A stretch of DNA of 26,748 bases from Candidatus Omnitrophota bacterium (GCA_013202925.1 JABMRA010000046.1:1-26748), one strand, 5' to 3'. Counted from the first letter of the stretch, positions 8,737 to 16,421 are shown. The notes: a model not told the origin generated them from the letters alone. Made by a program: numbers and translations.

Positions 8737-9831
8737 CTAGTTGCGTATCAGGGTTATTCCGACCAGTGCGAATAGTATATTTGCCAGGTGAGCTGATAAG
8801 AAAGGCGCCAAGAGCCCGCCTTTTCCAAGGGCAATGCACGTTGCCATCAGGGCATAGTAGATAAATCCGATCACAAGCCCCATACCTACACCCATCATTG
8901 CCGCAGTCCGGCCTCTGCGTTTTATCTTTATCGCAAAAGCGATGCCTATCAAAATAACCACCATGCTTGTAAAGGGAAGGCTGACTTTTTGATGCAGGTC
9001 AACGCTGAGCCGCTGGATTATGTCCGGCGAGGTATTGGAAAAATTATGTATATAATTTGACAGGTCTTTGAAACTCATGAATTCATAGTTCGTGCCTTTT
9101 GATATAAGCTCCTTCGGTCCTTCCATCTCAATATCTTTCTCTTCAAAAAACAAAGGATTTCCTTTTACCATGCCTTTCTCGTCAAGTTCGTAGATGAGGA
9201 TGTCCGAGAATGCCCACGATGCCCCTGTCCATTTCCCCTCGCGGGCACTGGTCTTTGCCGTCACATTGCCATTCTTGTCCTGTTTGAGTATCGTAACGCC
9301 AGTCGCGGTATTATTGGTTATATCGTATTCTTCTATGAATATCAGTCTGTCTGTCTTGCCGTACAGCGCGATATTGTTTATCTGCTTTTTGCCTGTATCC
9401 TTATATTGCCCTTCCTTATCGATATAATTTTCTTTTATGGACTGCGCGTTCTTCATGCTTACAGGAAGCAGCTTCTCGGAGAGCGCAAAGACGGATATTG
9501 ATATGGCAAGGCCCATGCATATGAACGGCAATAATATCCTGAATACATTTATGCCGGCTGCCCGCATGGCCGTGATCTCGTCGTGTTTATTCATGGTGCT
9601 GACGACATAGATCGTAGAGATCAGCGCAGCCACAGGAGCGGTATGCATGACTATGAAAGGCACCATGGATAGATAATACTCCTGCAATATCAGCATGGGG
9701 ACGCCATGTTTCAGGATTTCATCGAGATGCCCGAAAAGGTCTATTATTATATAAAGGAAGATAAACAGGGCAAGGCAGTAAAAGAAAGGAACGAGAAAAT
9801 TTTTTATTATATATTTATCTAATATCCGCAT
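8737..9831 (-). CDS. lptG: LPS export permease LptG-like (YjgP/YjgQ family)
   Basis: 364 aa inner-membrane subunit of the Lpt transporter that, with LptF and the ATPase LptB, pulls lipopolysaccharide from the inner membrane towards the periplasmic bridge. The pattern is typical: one to three helices at the N-terminus (about 12-34, 56-78, 98-120), a central periplasmic beta-rich domain (about 130-260), then three C-terminal helices (about 275-362). The N-terminus MRILDKYIIKNFL and the MRAAGI motif after the third segment match the family. It follows lptF with a single-base gap. Assignment as LptG rather than a second LptF rests on gene order and similarity. Confidence 0.85.
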   Translation of the reverse strand: MRILDKYIIKNFLVPFFYCLALFIFLYIIIDLFGHLDEILKHGVPMLILQEYYLSMVPFIVMHTAPVAALISTIYVVSTMNKHDEITAMRAAGINVFRILLPFICMGLAISISVFALSEKLLPVSMKNAQSIKENYIDKEGQYKDTGKKQINNIALYGKTDRLIFIEEYDITNNTATGVTILKQDKNGNVTAKTSAREGKWTGASWAFSDILIYELDEKGMVKGNPLFFEEKDIEMEGPKELISKGTNYEFMSFKDLSNYIHNFSNTSPDIIQRLSVDLHQKVSLPFTSMVVILIGIAFAIKIKRRGRTAAMMGVGMGLVIGFIYYALMATCIALGKGGLLAPFLSAHLANILFALVGITLIRN

Positions 9832-9832
9832 A

Positions 9833-10930
9833 TCAGGTTTCTGCCGTGTTTATGAACAAGACCACCCCTACGATTGCAAACAGTACATTCGGCAGGTACA
9901 TCCAAAGGCCGATCGGCTGCACCCCTTTCAGGGATATGGCCATCCCGCCCGCCATCAGTAAATAGTATAGCACAATAACACACAGGGCGATTGCGAACTG
10001 CACGGTCTTCTCGCCGCGCCTGGTAAATATACCGAGCGAGATCCCCATGATGACAAATACTATGCTCGCAAAGGAGATGGAGATCTTTCTGTGAAATTCC
10101 GCGATCAGCGCAGGCGCATCTATGTGATGGATCCCGAGTTTTTTGATCTCCTGTTTTATTTCCTGAAAGTTCATCTCTTTTGGTTTCTTCTGGATGTAAT
10201 CTTCCGATGCCAGGGCCTTGTCCACGTTCAGCGTAAGGTAGTAGGTCTTGAAATTCAACTTATAAAAATGCGTTGGGTTCTTGGGGTTCGGCTCATCGCT
10301 GGTGCCGTCTACCAGCTTTAGCTTTATTGCATTTTGGTTCTCAAGGGAAATGAATTCGCCATTCTTGGCTATTATTGTCCTTGTGGGCCGGTCTTCCTGA
10401 AGCTGGTAGATGCGGATGCCCTTTAATTTATTTTTATCTATCTCGTGTATAAAGATGATATAGTCCTTGAAGGTTTTTATAAAGGTGCCTGACTCGAGAT
10501 AGGCAGAGGGTGTCTTTACACCTATATTTTTTACGATCTTTCTGGAGGCAAAATGTGACTCTGGCAGGATCCTGTCATTTAGTATTATAGAAAAGAGACT
10601 CAATATTGCCCCTGCGATGATCAAAGGGGAGGTGGCCCTGTATAGATTGATGCCATGCGCGCGCATCGCAGTTATCTCATTATCGGAAGACAACCGTCCA
10701 AAGACCAGGAGCGTTGCGCTCAGGGCAGACATGGGTATTGTGTAGCTCAGGAGAAATGGCACAAGAAAGAAAAAGAGCTTGCCTACCAGAGCGATGTCGA
10801 CGCCTTTATTGATGACAAGGTCTGCCAGTTTTACAAGATTTCCCGTAACAAGGGCAAACGTGAATACAAGAAGCGATAAGAAGAACATCATGGAGATCTC
10901 TTTTAATAGATATGTTCGAAGTATCTTCAT
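9833..10930 (-). CDS. lptF: LPS export permease LptF-like
   Basis: 365 aa from the chosen start, MKILRTYLLKEI. The frame is open 25 codons further upstream, but that extension lies inside comF and the chosen ATG overlaps the comF stop by 4 bases (10927-10930), a standard coupling arrangement. The structure matches LptG: N-terminal helices, EITAMRAHGI motif after them, central periplasmic domain, three C-terminal helices. With LptG it forms the transmembrane core of the LPS exporter. Its presence argues for a Gram-negative cell with LPS or a similar glycolipid. Confidence 0.87.
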   Translation of the reverse strand: MKILRTYLLKEISMMFFLSLLVFTFALVTGNLVKLADLVINKGVDIALVGKLFFFLVPFLLSYTIPMSALSATLLVFGRLSSDNEITAMRAHGINLYRATSPLIIAGAILSLFSIILNDRILPESHFASRKIVKNIGVKTPSAYLESGTFIKTFKDYIIFIHEIDKNKLKGIRIYQLQEDRPTRTIIAKNGEFISLENQNAIKLKLVDGTSDEPNPKNPTHFYKLNFKTYYLTLNVDKALASEDYIQKKPKEMNFQEIKQEIKKLGIHHIDAPALIAEFHRKISISFASIVFVIMGISLGIFTRRGEKTVQFAIALCVIVLYYLLMAGGMAISLKGVQPIGLWMYLPNVLFAIVGVVLFINTAET

Positions 10931-11652
10931 GACAGATTGTCTCCGCGGGCCAGCGTAATGACCTTCACGGAAGCCGCGCCTGCCTGTTTGAGGATCCTGG
11001 AGCATTCATTTGCCGTGCTGCCGGTGGTGAAAAGGTCATCCACGAGCAATATATCCTTATCCTGCACTGCTGAGGCCCTGTTTTTCTTTATAGAGAAGCT
11101 GCCTTTTATATTGTCTATCCTCCGGTGTCTTTTGAGCTTACTTTGAGGAGGCGTGCTTTTTATCTTTTTAAGCAGGCTGCCTGAATAGCGAACGCCGAGC
11201 TTTTTTGCCGTGTTTTTTGCCAGGATGTGAGAACCATTTATCTCTCTCCTTAGCAGCCTGGCAGGGTGCATTGGGATACACAGGACAAGGTCCAGCTTTT
11301 TACACATCCCATGCTCTTTCATGAAATCTACAGTCAATTCCACAAATTCATTTGCAAGCGAGGTCATCTTTCCGTATTTAAAAGTGTGCACCAGTTCTCT
11401 AAGGATGTCGCCGTAGTGGAATACGGAAAGCGCCCGGTCATAGTAAGGATTTTCTGTCCTGCAATCGCTGCAGGTATCCTGCATTTGGATTTGACTCGGC
11501 AATTGCCTCCCGCATCTTACGCAAAACGGCGGAAGGCGTTTTTTAATATTTTCCAGGCAGCCCTTGCAGAGATTCTGCTCGGGCAATGTAGTCTTTTTGC
11601 CGCAGCCATGGCAAAGGGGCGGATAGAAGAGATTTATCAGTCCAGCAATCAT
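10927..11652 (-). CDS. comF: ComF-family phosphoribosyltransferase-like protein
   Basis: 241 aa, the usual ComF length. The N-terminus carries paired zinc-finger cysteines (CHGCGKKT, CKGC, CVRCGRQ, CSDC), and the C-terminal PRTase domain has the PRPP loop ILLVDDLFTTGST with the preceding region LKRHRRIDNIKGSF. ComF proteins act in natural transformation, where ComFC helps handle incoming single-stranded DNA (family knowledge). The start codon at 11652 lies only about 3 bases after the transcription start predicted from the promoter at 11662-11690, so the message may be leaderless. It is the first gene of the comF-lptF-lptG operon. Confidence 0.9.
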   Translation of the reverse strand: MIAGLINLFYPPLCHGCGKKTTLPEQNLCKGCLENIKKRLPPFCVRCGRQLPSQIQMQDTCSDCRTENPYYDRALSVFHYGDILRELVHTFKYGKMTSLANEFVELTVDFMKEHGMCKKLDLVLCIPMHPARLLRREINGSHILAKNTAKKLGVRYSGSLLKKIKSTPPQSKLKRHRRIDNIKGSFSIKKNRASAVQDKDILLVDDLFTTGSTANECSRILKQAGAASVKVITLARGDNLS

Positions 11653-11661
11653 ATTGCCTTA

Positions 11662-11690
11662 AATATAGCATAATGGCAAACCAAAGTCAA
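11662..11690 (-). promoter_or_regulatory. Sigma-70-type promoter for comF-lptF-lptG
   Basis: On the - strand TTGACT (11690-11685), a 17-base spacer and TATATT (11667-11662), 5/6 matches in each box. The predicted start site near 11655 leaves almost no leader before the comF ATG at 11652. Confidence 0.75.
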
Positions 11691-11723
11691 AATGTAATAA
11701 GCGCGATCCCTAATGTGCCTTAG

Positions 11724-11744
11724 GCCCCAGCCTGGCCTTGGGGC
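11724..11744. other. GC-rich hairpin between divergent promoters
   Basis: GCCCCA (11724-11729) pairs with TGGGGC (11739-11744). No T run follows on the + strand, so it is not a clear terminator. It separates the two divergent promoters. Confidence 0.5.
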
Positions 11745-11759
11745 TCCCGTAAAAATCTC

Positions 11760-11788
11760 TTAACATTTGCAGGTTTTTATGCTATATT
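11760..11788 (+). promoter_or_regulatory. Sigma-70-type promoter for the flavin reductase gene
   Basis: TTAACA (11760-11765), exactly 17 bases, TATATT (11783-11788). The 12-mer TTATGCTATATT is shared with the opposing comF promoter. A long GGGGGG ribosome site (11806-11811) follows, 7 bases before the ATG. Confidence 0.75.
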
Positions 11789-11818
11789 ATCATAGCTTAA
11801 GTATAGGGGGGATTATAT

Positions 11819-12274
11819 ATGGCTGGAGATATACTGGATATAGTAACTAGTCCTGTTACAGTGGTCACCACAAAGAGCGGGGATAAGATAAACGGCATGA
11901 CGGTTGCATGGATTATGCAGGCGGCGCACAATCCTGCTTCTATCGTGGTAAGTATCGCGCCAGAGAGATACACCCACACCCTTATAAAGGAATCAGGCGT
12001 GTTCGGGGTGAACATATTGGCAGAGGACCAGAAGGCCCTCGGCAAGAAATTTGGGTTTGCATCAGGCAGGGATGCGGATAAGTTTAGAGCTGTAAAATAC
12101 CATAAATCAAAATCCGGCCTCCCTGTCCTGGATGATATATACGCATATATCGAGTGCAGATTGGTGAGCGTGGCGAACGCAGGCGATCACGATTTGTTCA
12201 TAGGCGAGGTCATAGAAAAGACATGGGACAATAAGAAGGCCCCACTTGTATTCAAGTCTTCGGATTTTTTCTGA
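11819..12274 (+). CDS. Flavin reductase-like FMN-binding protein
   Basis: 151 aa, a small split-barrel flavoprotein of the flavin reductase-like (DIM6/NTAB) family. Visible family features are TSPVTVVTTKSGDKINGMTV at the N-terminus, NPASIVVSIAPERYTH, then SGVFGVNIL and the C-terminal HDLFIGEV. These proteins bind FMN and usually pass electrons from NAD(P)H or a partner reductase; the acceptor cannot be told. It has its own promoter and strong ribosome site, and is followed closely by a TPR gene, so an operon is likely. Confidence 0.85.
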   Translation: MAGDILDIVTSPVTVVTTKSGDKINGMTVAWIMQAAHNPASIVVSIAPERYTHTLIKESGVFGVNILAEDQKALGKKFGFASGRDADKFRAVKYHKSKSGLPVLDDIYAYIECRLVSVANAGDHDLFIGEVIEKTWDNKKAPLVFKSSDFF

Positions 12275-12281
12275 TAGGCGC

Positions 12282-13004
12282 ATGGATAATAATATAGAGG
12301 AAAAATTAAGAAATCTAGAGGAATGGAACAGCGAACGCGCCAGGGTAAAGCCCTTTATAGATATCGCTGTCGAACACCATAATAGGGCCCGCACCGAAGC
12401 GCGATGGAAAAACTTTGAACAGGCAGCCCATTTTTACAGGGAGGCAATAAAAAACTACAAGGATGCGCTGGCCCAGAAACCAAAATATTATCTCCAGGAC
12501 CTTCTCGAGAGGATAGACCATGTCATAGAGGAACACATAAACAACGTCTTTAATCTAAAGATATCCGGAGACAATCTGAAGAACGAGAAGGGCATGCAGG
12601 GGTTTGTGAAGTTTATTGATAGTCTGGGGGCCGAAGAGAGAAAATATATAGACGTGTATGATAGTGCCCAGGTATACCTGCGCATAGCGGATTTTTATTG
12701 GTTCGAGGAAAAGAACCCTAAAAAGGCGCTGGAGTTTTACAACAAGGTCATAGGCGCTGATTGCGGCAGGTCTTTTATAAACCGCGGTGCCTATCTTAAA
12801 GCGGGCAGGATTCTTTTTGAGCAAGCGAGATTTAAGGAGGCGCTTGTGAGTTTTGTTTCAGTCTTGTCATTTGATAGAAGCGATGAAGAGATAATCAGTT
12901 ATATAGAGGATTGCCTTGGAAGGCTGGGGATAGCGGGACACAAAAATAAATTTCTAAAGGCGACCCCTAACGAGGCAAGGAAGCTTATCATGGAGGTATT
13001 GTAA
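12282..13004 (+). CDS. TPR-like repeat protein
   Basis: 240 aa, soluble, without signal peptide. The frame is open upstream into the flavin reductase gene, but the ATG at 12282 (MDNNIEEKLRNLEEW), 7 bases after the previous stop, is the more sensible start. Helix-turn-helix repeats of TPR type are visible: AAHFYREAIKNYKDAL (about 46-61), KALEFYNKVIGAD and KAGRILFEQARFKEALVSF towards the C-terminus. TPRs are protein-interaction scaffolds; no enzymatic motif is present and no specific function can be given. Confidence 0.7.
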   Translation: MDNNIEEKLRNLEEWNSERARVKPFIDIAVEHHNRARTEARWKNFEQAAHFYREAIKNYKDALAQKPKYYLQDLLERIDHVIEEHINNVFNLKISGDNLKNEKGMQGFVKFIDSLGAEERKYIDVYDSAQVYLRIADFYWFEEKNPKKALEFYNKVIGADCGRSFINRGAYLKAGRILFEQARFKEALVSFVSVLSFDRSDEEIISYIEDCLGRLGIAGHKNKFLKATPNEARKLIMEVL

Positions 13005-13013
13005 ATGAGGACG

Positions 13014-13046
13014 TGACTTACGAAAATCCTAGATTTTCGTAAGTCA
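13014..13046. other. Perfect 15-bp hairpin after the TPR gene
   Basis: TGACTTACGAAAATC, loop CTA, GATTTTCGTAAGTCA. No T run follows on the + strand, so terminator activity is uncertain. Confidence 0.85.
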
Positions 13047-13054
13047 TTAGTCCG

Positions 13055-13103
13055 AATTTATCCCCCCTGCATTCTTGCAGAATGCAAGAAGGGGGGATTA
13101 ATT
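13055..13103. other. Second hairpin: C6/G6 stem with inner stem
   Basis: AATTTATCCCCCC pairs with GGGGGGATTAATT, allowing one mismatch, and encloses TGCATTCT-tgc-AGAATGCA plus a small bulge. Confidence 0.8.
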
Positions 13104-13109
13104 CACACA

Positions 13110-13149
13110 GTCGCTTATGTTCACTCGCTTTGCTCGTTCCATAAGTGAC
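13110..13149. other. Third hairpin, ATGTTCACT family
   Basis: GTCGCTTATG pairs with CATAAGTGAC (one mismatch) around a 20-base loop that starts TTCACTCGC and ends TGCTCGTTC. It shares stem-closing and loop-end sequence with the hairpin at 6143-6174. Confidence 0.8.
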
Positions 13150-13171
13150 GTGTTCATTAAAGGAGGCGCAT

Positions 13172-13546
13172 ATGGATGAGAAAAGAAGATATCCCAGGTT
13201 CCATCTAAAGGTAAATGCCAAATACAGGGTCTTGGATCCCGAGGAGGTTTTTAAGCTGGGCATCACAAGGAACGTCTCTGCGGAAGGCATATGTTTTGAG
13301 TCAGAGGAAGAATTGCGCAGGGGTACCCATGTAAACCTTGAAGTGGATCTAATGGATAAGATGCCGACAGTGGCCCTGGTAGGTGAAATAAGGTGGTCCC
13401 GGGAATCCAAGGCGCACGGCAGCAAAAAGAAAAAATATGTAAACGGAGTGAAGTTGCTCGACATACAGGAATCAGACGAAGGAAGGTTTTTGAAATATTA
13501 TTGCGACAGGATGGTAGAGAAGCTGGCGGGCTATCTTAAATTGTAG
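13172..13546 (+). CDS. PilZ domain protein
   Basis: 124 aa, a single PilZ domain, the cyclic-di-GMP receptor fold. The start at 13172 (MDEKRRYPRF) is chosen over an upstream in-frame ATG because AGGAGG at 13161-13166 lies 5 bases before it. The RxxxR ligand motif is R5-R9 (RRYPR) and the second motif is NVSAEGICFE, matching (D/N)xSxxG. This suggests that c-di-GMP binding is intact. There is no partner domain, so its output target (motility, adhesion, polysaccharide or transcription) is unknown. Confidence 0.85.
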   Translation: MDEKRRYPRFHLKVNAKYRVLDPEEVFKLGITRNVSAEGICFESEEELRRGTHVNLEVDLMDKMPTVALVGEIRWSRESKAHGSKKKKYVNGVKLLDIQESDEGRFLKYYCDRMVEKLAGYLKL

Positions 13547-13562
13547 AGAGGAGAAGGGTGGA

Positions 13563-13796
13563 ATGGATAAGACAGTAAAGACGTTCCAGAAGAACAAATT
13601 TCAGGAAATAAGGGTCGGTGTTACGCATTACGAGGGCAACGACCTTATAGATATAAGGACATGGTCACAGCCAAAGGGAAGCGAAGAGAAGATCCGTACC
13701 TCAAAAGGCATATCTATAAATGTAAAATTATATCCTGAGTTAAAAGGGGCCGTACTTCTGCTCGAAAAGGCATTAAAAGAAAATAATTTTATATGA
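13563..13796 (+). CDS. PC4/p15-like ssDNA-binding protein
   Basis: 77 aa. The pattern FQEIRVGVTHYEGNDLIDIR, then KGISINVKLYPELKGAVLLL, resembles the PC4 (transcriptional coactivator p15) fold: a curved beta-sheet that binds single-stranded DNA, followed by a helix. Bacterial PC4-like proteins are nucleic-acid binders of unclear role. A purine-rich GAGAGGAGAAGGG stretch precedes the ATG. It is tightly packed with the membrane-protein gene downstream (6-base gap). Confidence 0.7.
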   Translation: MDKTVKTFQKNKFQEIRVGVTHYEGNDLIDIRTWSQPKGSEEKIRTSKGISINVKLYPELKGAVLLLEKALKENNFI

Positions 13797-13802
13797 TCCG
13801 GT

Positions 13803-14453
13803 ATGAAAGAAGAAAATAAATTACGACATATAATAATTGAACTAGGGGCCCATCTCCCATATTCGATCTTCGGTGTGCTTGTAGGGGTGGTGATCCTGGG
13901 GCTCCTGACATTTTTTACGATAATTTTGGACGTAAGGCACCTCTTGCCCAGGGCGTCAGAGGAGCTCTTTCATGTCTTTCACCCTGCCCACGTGCTCCTT
14001 AGCGCTGTTGTAACGACAGCCATGTTCTGGAAGCATGAAAGACGCCTTATAAAGACATTGCTCGTTGGTTTTTTTGGCTCTGTTGCGATCTGCGGCCTTA
14101 GCGATATCCTGCTTCCTTATATGGGGGGCAGGATCCTTGGGATCGAAATGCATTTGCATATCTGCATTTTAGAGCATCCGCACATCATCATACCTTTTGC
14201 GCTCATAGGCGTTGCAGTAGGTTTTATTATCCCCGGCGCTATCGAGAAGAGCACAGAGTTTTCCCATTCCATACACGTCCTCGTGAGCAGCATGGCGTCT
14301 ATTCTTTATCTCATCTCATTCGGCGTTACGGATTGGATTCGTGTATCGGGAGGGGTATTTTTGATAACAATAATCGCTGTCATGATACCGTGCTGCCTGA
14401 GCGACATAGTATTTCCCTTATTTTTTGTAGATAGCGGGCAGCATAAACATTGA
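13803..14453 (+). CDS. Unknown polytopic membrane protein, histidine-rich
   Basis: 216 aa, not recognised. Hydrophobic segments lie at about 20-42, 64-76, 84-104, 126-145, 158-172 and 180-206, suggesting about six helices. Histidines and acidic residues cluster near helix ends (LFHVFHPAHVLLSA, EMHLHICILEHPHI) and a repeated LSDILLP/LSDIVFP element occurs near 98 and 200, hinting at an internal duplication. Metal transport or sensing is conceivable from the histidines, but there is no family match I can name. Last gene before the accessory island. Confidence 0.6.
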   Translation: MKEENKLRHIIIELGAHLPYSIFGVLVGVVILGLLTFFTIILDVRHLLPRASEELFHVFHPAHVLLSAVVTTAMFWKHERRLIKTLLVGFFGSVAICGLSDILLPYMGGRILGIEMHLHICILEHPHIIIPFALIGVAVGFIIPGAIEKSTEFSHSIHVLVSSMASILYLISFGVTDWIRVSGGVFLITIIAVMIPCCLSDIVFPLFFVDSGQHKH

Positions 14454-14491
14454 CCTGCCAGACTTGATCTCGTTATATGGATTCTAAGACA

Positions 14492-14578
14492 ATGAAAAAC
14501 GTTTTTATCCGTACCTACGGCTGACCGTATGTGCAAGTTCCGCACGATGATACTGAAGGTTTTGAACATGATAACTGA
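14492..14578 (+). pseudogene. Possible decayed 5' end of miaB
   Basis: Reading from ATG 14492 gives MKNVFIRTYG, a stop (TGA) where Cys is expected, then a weak QVPHDDTEGFE stretch. MiaB-family methylthiotransferases typically start with a segment like MKxVFIxTYGCQMNxxDSE, so this looks like an abandoned N-terminus. The break falls at a small palindrome, TACGG-ctga-CCGTA. A real miaB begins at 25910, at the other end of the island. The match is only about ten clear residues, so chance is possible. Confidence 0.45.
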
Positions 14579-14632
14579 TTGTGAATGATGAAGTTAAATA
14601 GAATATGCAGTAAGTTCAAAAATTGAATTTAC

Positions 14633-14670
14633 TTGACAAAATAAACAGTTATGGTAATTTATTACCATAA
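14633..14670 (+). promoter_or_regulatory. Promoter and 22-bp operator for the first wHTH-nucleotidyltransferase gene
   Basis: A perfect TTGACA lies at 14633-14638; the -10 box is less clear and would fall within 14655-14663. Overlapping it is a perfect inverted repeat, TTATGGTAA-N4-TTACCATAA (14649-14670), placed as a repressor site would be. The winged-helix protein just downstream is the obvious candidate repressor. Confidence 0.7.
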
Positions 14671-14683
14671 CCATGGTGAAAAA

Positions 14684-15229
14684 ATGATATCTTTACGTTC
14701 AAAAGTAACAATAAAATTACTGGATTACTATTTTCTTAATCCCGAGGCTCAAGTCTACATTAATGAGCTGGCAAGGATTTTAGATCTCGATCCAAAAAAT
14801 ACGGAGACCAAACTTAAAGAGTTAGAAAAAGAAGGCCTCTTTAAGAGTGAATTCCGCGGAAAGCAAAGATATTTTTTTCTTGCAAAGGATAATCCTGTTT
14901 TAGAGCACTACCGCCAGATTTTCTTAAGGACCTATGGTATAGAAAAAAGACTTAAAGGTATGATGGGCAATATCAAAGGGCTTAAAGAGGCATATCTATT
15001 CGGTTCATACGCAAGTAATAAGATGGATTCTTCAAGTGATATTGATCTTTTGGCCATTGGCACGCATTCTGTTTTGGAGTTGCAGAGAGTCATCGCTAAA
15101 TTGCAGAAAGATACAGGCCGGGAATTTAATGTAATGAATCTAAGCCCAAAAGAATTCGAGAAGAAGAAAAAAGATAAAGATCCTTTTATGAACGGTGTCT
15201 TTAAAGCTGAAATTATAAGGTTTATATGA
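14684..15229 (+). CDS. Winged-helix plus MNT-type nucleotidyltransferase protein
   Basis: 181 aa. An upstream ATG at 14651 lies inside the operator and before the likely transcription start, so 14684 (MISLRSKVTIKLL) is preferred. The N-terminal 70 residues are a winged helix (YINELARILDLDPKNTETKL, then EGLFKSEFRGKQRYFFL). The C-terminal half is a minimal nucleotidyltransferase with FGSYASNKMDSSSDIDLL, fitting GSx10DxD. Such proteins pair with HEPN proteins in MNT/HEPN toxin-antitoxin systems, where the MNT enzyme AMPylates and silences the HEPN toxin (family knowledge). The fused wing suggests it also represses its own promoter. The gene overlaps the HEPN gene by 4 bases. Confidence 0.82.
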   Translation: MISLRSKVTIKLLDYYFLNPEAQVYINELARILDLDPKNTETKLKELEKEGLFKSEFRGKQRYFFLAKDNPVLEHYRQIFLRTYGIEKRLKGMMGNIKGLKEAYLFGSYASNKMDSSSDIDLLAIGTHSVLELQRVIAKLQKDTGREFNVMNLSPKEFEKKKKDKDPFMNGVFKAEIIRFI

Positions 15230-15621
15230 TCAATTTTGAGAGTCAACACTTTCAAAAACTGACATTTAAAGAAAAACAGATTGACCAGTTCTTAATGTCC
15301 GCTCAGCATGATCTTAAGATAGCTGAAAGTACGGACATACCGGATGTTGTTTTTAAATTCAGCTATGATGCTTTGATCAAGCTGGGTATTATGCTGATTG
15401 CCAAAAAAGGCTATAAGGTAAGAAGTACAGCCGGCCATCATGTTAAGATTTTGGAGAAACTGAGCCAACTGCTTAAGGATGAAGATATTCTTGTGCTCGG
15501 CAATAAGATGAGACAGGAACGCAACGTTAATCTTTATGACGGCGGATTCTTTTTAGGAGAGAAGGATAGCCTTGAGTATCTCGAATTTGTCAAGAGCACT
15601 TTTAAAAAAGCAGGAATTTAG
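15226..15621 (+). CDS. HEPN domain protein, probable toxin partner
   Basis: 131 aa, all-helical. FSYDALIKLGIMLIAKKGYK and AGHHVKILEKLSQLL are typical HEPN helices; the motif helix reads RQERNVNLYDGG, in which RNxxLY replaces the usual R(x4-6)H of RNase HEPN proteins. That variant is common in nucleotidyltransferase-linked HEPN families but leaves RNase activity uncertain. ATGA overlap with the nucleotidyltransferase gene indicates a coupled pair. A terminator follows 19 bases downstream, so this is a two-gene operon. Confidence 0.78.
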   Translation: MINFESQHFQKLTFKEKQIDQFLMSAQHDLKIAESTDIPDVVFKFSYDALIKLGIMLIAKKGYKVRSTAGHHVKILEKLSQLLKDEDILVLGNKMRQERNVNLYDGGFFLGEKDSLEYLEFVKSTFKKAGI

Positions 15622-15640
15622 AGACATCAGGATAAATTAG

Positions 15641-15675
15641 CCTAGACGCTTTAAGGGTGCCTAGGTTTTTATTTT
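15641..15675 (+). terminator. Rho-independent terminator of the MNT/HEPN operon
   Basis: Hairpin CCTAGACGC-tttaagg-GTGCCTAGG (one mismatch, one wobble) at 15641-15665, followed by TTTTTATTTT. Confidence 0.8.
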
Positions 15676-15823
15676 AGTCAGATGTATTCATTGATTATGA
15701 AACAAGATACAAAGAAAATTTACCTCAGGACTTTTGGCTGACCCTTGGTTTGTTCTCTACAAATTATCTAAATCGTTCTTTTTCACGGCTTTTCAGGTTG
15801 AGTTGACGGTATAGTCTTTCTTG

Positions 15824-16195
15824 ATGCACCGCCCGCTTGGGCGGGCTGCGTTTGTGGTGCCTGCCTCGCTGTCGCTCGGCTTCACTGCCCCGCTCGCTAG
15901 GCCGCCAGCATACTATGCGGAAGCTCCTAGTGAGGCTTTTGTCTTTTGTTTGGCGCATTTTGTCCCGTGGAATTCGCAGAATTCCCGGGATTTAATCCCC
16001 GAAATCTTTCAGATTTCAGGGGAGGTGACGGCAAAATGCGCCAAACACTCTGCGGACTCCCTGCCCCGTAAATTGCGAAGCAATTTTACGGGGAACCTCG
16101 CCTGCCTCGCCTTGCTCGGCAAGGCGGGCAAAAATTCTCTAAATAATTCCTTTTATTTTATATTGGCGGCGGCGAAAAATTTATAAAAGGTGTTT
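15824..16195. repeat. Left inverted repeat (about 370 bp) of the defence cassette
   Basis: This segment is the reverse complement of 21446-21809, with long exact blocks (for example the TGCACCGCCCGCTTGGGCGG outer end, the three-hairpin element, and the CCTCGCCTTGCTCGGCAAGG block) broken by diverged stretches. The left copy carries an extra hairpin at 16064-16093 (CCCCGTAAATTGC-gaa-GCAATTTTACGGGG) absent from the right. The frame open at 15821-16186 is a product of the repeat and I do not call it a gene. Bases 15676-15823 and 16196-16350 hold no gene; the latter has small hairpins only. Confidence 0.88.
15963..16023 (+). repeat. Three-hairpin element, copy A
   Basis: GGAATTC-gca-GAATTCC, GGGATT-ta-AATCCC, GAAATC-tttca-GATTTC in series, ending in GGGGAGGTGAC. 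Lies inside the left inverted repeat. Confidence 0.88.
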
Positions 16196-16355
16196 TTGCT
16201 CGGTTGAGTCCGTTGCCAGCCGCCAGAAGCTATTCAGGGCAGAATAACAGGCGGCTCGCAAGCCGAATCTTCAGGCAGGGAGGGAGCCTAAATCCCCACC
16301 CACCCAAAGTAGCCTTTGTGCTCGGGGCTCAAGCCTTGCGGCTTTCGCCTGCCTG

Positions 16356-16421
16356 TCCCGTGGAATTTTTCTCTGAAAAATTCCCGGGATTAAATCCCCG
16401 AAATTCTCCGAATTTCAGGGG
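16356..16421 (+). repeat. Three-hairpin element, copy B
   Basis: GGAATTTTT-ctctg-AAAAATTCC, GGGATT-aa-ATCCC, GAAATT-ctccg-AATTTC. It stands 46 bases before the lexA-like promoter. Stem sequences differ from copy A but pairing is kept. Confidence 0.85.

Noticed and set aside
10931..11005. 25-residue N-terminal extension of LptF
   Set aside because: Lies wholly in comF; the ATG at 10930 with ATGA overlap and a family-like N-terminus is better.
15821..16186. 121-codon open frame in the left inverted repeat
   Set aside because: It is read through hairpins, and the right repeat encodes a similar peptide (HFVPWNSQNSRDLIPEIF) only because the DNA is repeated; no ribosome site or domain.
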